Shown here: positions 6,952-8,493 of the stretch, piece by piece | How the letters are laid out: each line of letters opens with the position of its first letter | Position numbering within the stretch: position 1 is the stretch's first letter | Assembly: GCA_047615875.1 (NCBI GenBank) | Contig: JBLHGU010000225.1 | Coordinates: 1 to 8,493, forward strand | Direction of reading: 5' to 3' | Length of the DNA: 8,493 nucleotides | From: JBLHGU01 sp047615875 | GTDB lineage: Bacteria; Pseudomonadota; Gammaproteobacteria; Arenicellales; CAJQKF01 | Position numbers and translations under genes: made by a program | Notes under the pieces: model-generated | Databases searched by the model: none | Told to the model about the DNA's origin: nothing | What the model saw: only the letters and a program-made list of their open reading frames with translations

Positions 6952-8169
6952 TTAGAAAAAACTGATCTCGCCAGCTTGTTGATTTTCACTTTCATCGTAG
7001 CCCTCGCCGCTGACTTCACCATGTATCATCTTTTCGGGTTCGGTTGTGTAGCTACCTTTCATTTGTTCCAAATCGAGAAGAGAATCGGATGCTTGTTCAT
7101 AATCGCCTAATGCCATCAGGTCAATGGCGACCGTTAATCCAGTTACAAACTTTTCAATGTTATTGCTCATATTGCTGAGCATTTGAGATGATCTGTCCTG
7201 GAATTGAAGGGACACCAGCGCTGTGTTGATATCGCTTTTTATTTCATCACTAATACCCACGATTACTTTCGAACTGATGGCGACAGTTTTTTCGGTATCC
7301 TGGTATTTTCTGATCACGCTTTGAATTGATTTATGCGCCTGCTCCATTTGTTCAGATTCAATCACTGAACGATTCTCTGCCTGCTCCAATACCAACATCA
7401 CCTGTTGGTTAATTTCATTTGCATATTGAATTATTTTGCCACCAGATTCGTTTGAATTGGTTGCCAGATGCCTGACTTCATCAGCGACTACCGCAAAACC
7501 ACGGCCTTGCTCTCCGGCCCGGGCTGCTTCAATTGCAGCATTCAAAGCCAATAGATCTGTTTGGCTAGCTATCTTGCTAATTTCGGTTGCCATTTTTGTC
7601 AGGGATTTGGTGTGTTCGCATAGTGGGTGTATAAATTCGACCACTTCATTTTTTGAATAGAGTACTGATTGAATTGAGTCAGTTACAGTAGCCAGGCTAT
7701 CGCGTACTTCGGTTTCTACATCTGATGGCACATCACCGGCACTTTCTTGCGATCGATAGCCAATGGTTTTATTGAACAATTCCATCGCAGTATTTAAACG
7801 GGAAATTACATTCGTAAACTGACTTGCCAACTCGTCCACATCGGACTGACCATCCTCGCGAAGATGCTCGATCTGGTCGCGCCAGATTTGTGAGGATTGT
7901 TGAAAGTTAAGTTTCATACTTTCAAGTAGCTGGTCTTTTTGACCCTGACTCGCTTTGCTCTGATCGTTCAGTTGCAATGCTAACTGGCGAAATTTTGTAT
8001 CGATACGTCGACGACTGAAATAGCCTGTTGCTAGTCCACTGCAAACAATCAGTGCCGAAAATAACGCCGTATAAGTGGACAAACCCAGGCAAAACAGAAT
8101 AGCTATTGACCCTACTACTGCCATCGTGGTCGGTATATAAATAAGTTCGTTTAGGGTCTTTTTGTTCAT
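6952..8169 (-). CDS. short membrane chemoreceptor without periplasmic sensor, CheZ-like motif near the C-terminus
   Basis: Receptor-like protein of 405 residues, shorter than the usual 500-600. Two TM segments (about 13-31 and 33-51) are joined by almost no loop, so there is no periplasmic sensor, and no HAMP domain is recognisable. A coiled cytoplasmic region (about 55-190) leads to the conserved hairpin tip at about 197-237 (IASQTDLLALNAAIEAARAGEQGRG then FAVVADEVRHLA). After the return helix comes LQFQDRSSQML at 321-331, which resembles the CheZ active-site helix (FQD-x3-Q), then an acidic flexible tail ending in GEISFF. It should couple to CheA via CheW and report a cytoplasmic or membrane signal. 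It is the first gene of the cluster. The Shine-Dalgarno is weak (GTGAG 12 nt before the ATG). Receptor identity is firm from the hairpin; phosphatase activity is only a guess. Confidence 0.93.
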   Translation of the reverse strand: MNKKTLNELIYIPTTMAVVGSIAILFCLGLSTYTALFSALIVCSGLATGYFSRRRIDTKFRQLALQLNDQSKASQGQKDQLLESMKLNFQQSSQIWRDQIEHLREDGQSDVDELASQFTNVISRLNTAMELFNKTIGYRSQESAGDVPSDVETEVRDSLATVTDSIQSVLYSKNEVVEFIHPLCEHTKSLTKMATEISKIASQTDLLALNAAIEAARAGEQGRGFAVVADEVRHLATNSNESGGKIIQYANEINQQVMLVLEQAENRSVIESEQMEQAHKSIQSVIRKYQDTEKTVAISSKVIVGISDEIKSDINTALVSLQFQDRSSQMLSNMSNNIEKFVTGLTVAIDLMALGDYEQASDSLLDLEQMKGSYTTEPEKMIHGEVSGEGYDESENQQAGEISFF

Positions 8170-8215
8170 GGGTTCTGAATACTCACTGCCATTGACTGAG
8201 TTAATTAATTAGGAA

Positions 8216-8242
8216 TTATCGGTCATGTATATTTGAACTAAA
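8216..8242 (-). promoter_or_regulatory. sigma-28 (FliA)-like promoter of the chemotaxis cluster
   Basis: On the minus strand TTTAGTTC (8242-8235) and ACCGATAA (8223-8216) are separated by exactly 11 nt. Against the enterobacterial FliA consensus TAAAGTTT-N11-GCCGATAA this is 5 of 8 in the -35 and 7 of 8 in the -10. It lies about 47 nt before the first gene of the cluster and points at it, and FliA commonly drives chemotaxis genes in gammaproteobacteria. The weak TAAA part of the -35 keeps the call tentative. Confidence 0.45.
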
Positions 8243-8290
8243 GAAATAATTTACTTAGGGCGCCTCCAACAAATTCATGTTTCACCCAGA

Positions 8291-8318
8291 TTGACATAGA
8301 CCCTATTTAATGTAATAT
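8291..8318 (+). promoter_or_regulatory. possible sigma-70 promoter reading rightward out of the window
   Basis: A perfect TTGACA (8291-8296) is followed after 16 nt by TAATAT (8313-8318, four of six matches), with a TG just upstream of the -10. It points away from the chemotaxis cluster. No start codon with a clear gene follows before the right edge, so its target, if any, lies outside the window. Confidence 0.3.
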
Positions 8319-8391
8319 TTCTGCTTCTAATTAATGTGCTGATTCTAAAACTACTTCCACCTTGCCCACAGGAGGCTGTTTGTTGTCGCTT

Positions 8392-8413
8392 TTAGGCACC
8401 ACTTAGTGCCTAA
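8392..8413. repeat. perfect 8-bp inverted repeat
   Basis: TTAGGCAC (8392-8399) and GTGCCTAA (8406-8413) are exact reverse complements around a 6-nt centre. Neither strand has a U-run after it, so it is not a standard intrinsic terminator. It could be a regulator-binding dyad or the remains of a mobile-element end; no second copy is seen in the window. Confidence 0.5.
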
Positions 8414-8493
8414 TTCCGTACTCTGGCCAGACTCATCTGTTTAAGCGGTGATTTCACAGCACATCTTAAATGCCAAATATGTAATGAATATGC

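Larger units (their letters stand above)
8170..8493. other. non-coding leader region upstream of the cluster
   Basis: No convincing gene is seen in these 324 bases on either strand; all frames are broken within about 30 codons. The region holds a sigma-28-like promoter toward the cluster (8216-8242), a sigma-70-like promoter in the opposite direction (8291-8318), a perfect 8-bp dyad (8392-8413) and a 10-bp palindrome TCTGGCCAGA (8422-8431). It may be a divergent intergenic region whose other gene starts or ends beyond the right edge. Confidence 0.6.

Noticed and set aside
8394..8411. Sigma-54-like GG...GC element on the plus strand
   Set aside because: The GG to GC spacing is 11 rather than 10 bases and the flanks do not match; the bases are better explained by the dyad.
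8410..8493. A 27-codon minus-strand frame open from the right edge, possibly the tail of an upstream gene
   Set aside because: Too short to support, no recognisable motif, and such a length is expected by chance.
1..8493. CRISPR array, tRNA, rRNA or insertion sequence
   Set aside because: No regularly spaced repeats, tRNA-like cloverleaf, rRNA sequence or transposase was seen on either strand.

Overview
The window is almost entirely one chemotaxis-type signalling cluster, all on the minus strand. In transcription order (right to left): a short membrane chemoreceptor, CheY, a STAS-domain protein, CheA, a periplasmic alpha-carbonic-anhydrase-like protein, a second full-length chemoreceptor, CheW, and the start of CheR, which runs off the left edge. 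Sequence style (mid-40s to 50s %GC by eye, purine Shine-Dalgarno sites, a sigma-28-like promoter, protein families) suggests a gammaproteobacterium, probably aquatic or marine. This is inference; no marker gene is present.

Layout: 8170-8493 is non-coding, with a sigma-28-like promoter pointing left into the cluster, a possible sigma-70 promoter pointing right off the window, and a perfect dyad. From 8169 to 3949 the genes mcp, cheY, STAS and cheA are packed with gaps of 12, 22 and 8 nt. After an 87-nt AT-rich gap come the carbonic-anhydrase-like gene, the second receptor (35-nt gap) and cheW (10-nt gap). A 149-nt gap holding a bulged dyad and a weak promoter candidate separates cheW from cheR. 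No intrinsic terminator was seen between genes. cheB, cheD and cheZ are not in the window.

Working model: the receptors, CheW and CheA form a signalling array; CheA phosphorylates CheY (and CheB, if present outside the window); CheR methylates the receptors; the STAS protein is an accessory partner of unknown target. The most unusual element is the secreted alpha-CA-like protein directly upstream of a receptor whose periplasmic domain is rich in His and Glu. Its fold signatures are clear, but it has Leu where the second zinc-binding His should be and lacks the N-terminal segment with the conserved Cys and Gln-Ser-Pro motif. It may therefore be a pseudoenzyme used as a periplasmic ligand-binding or CO2/bicarbonate/pH co-sensor for the receptor. 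Other points of interest: a CheZ-like Phe-Gln-Asp-x3-Gln motif plus C-terminal tail in the short receptor, and a pair of MshEN/GspE-N-like repeats inside CheA.
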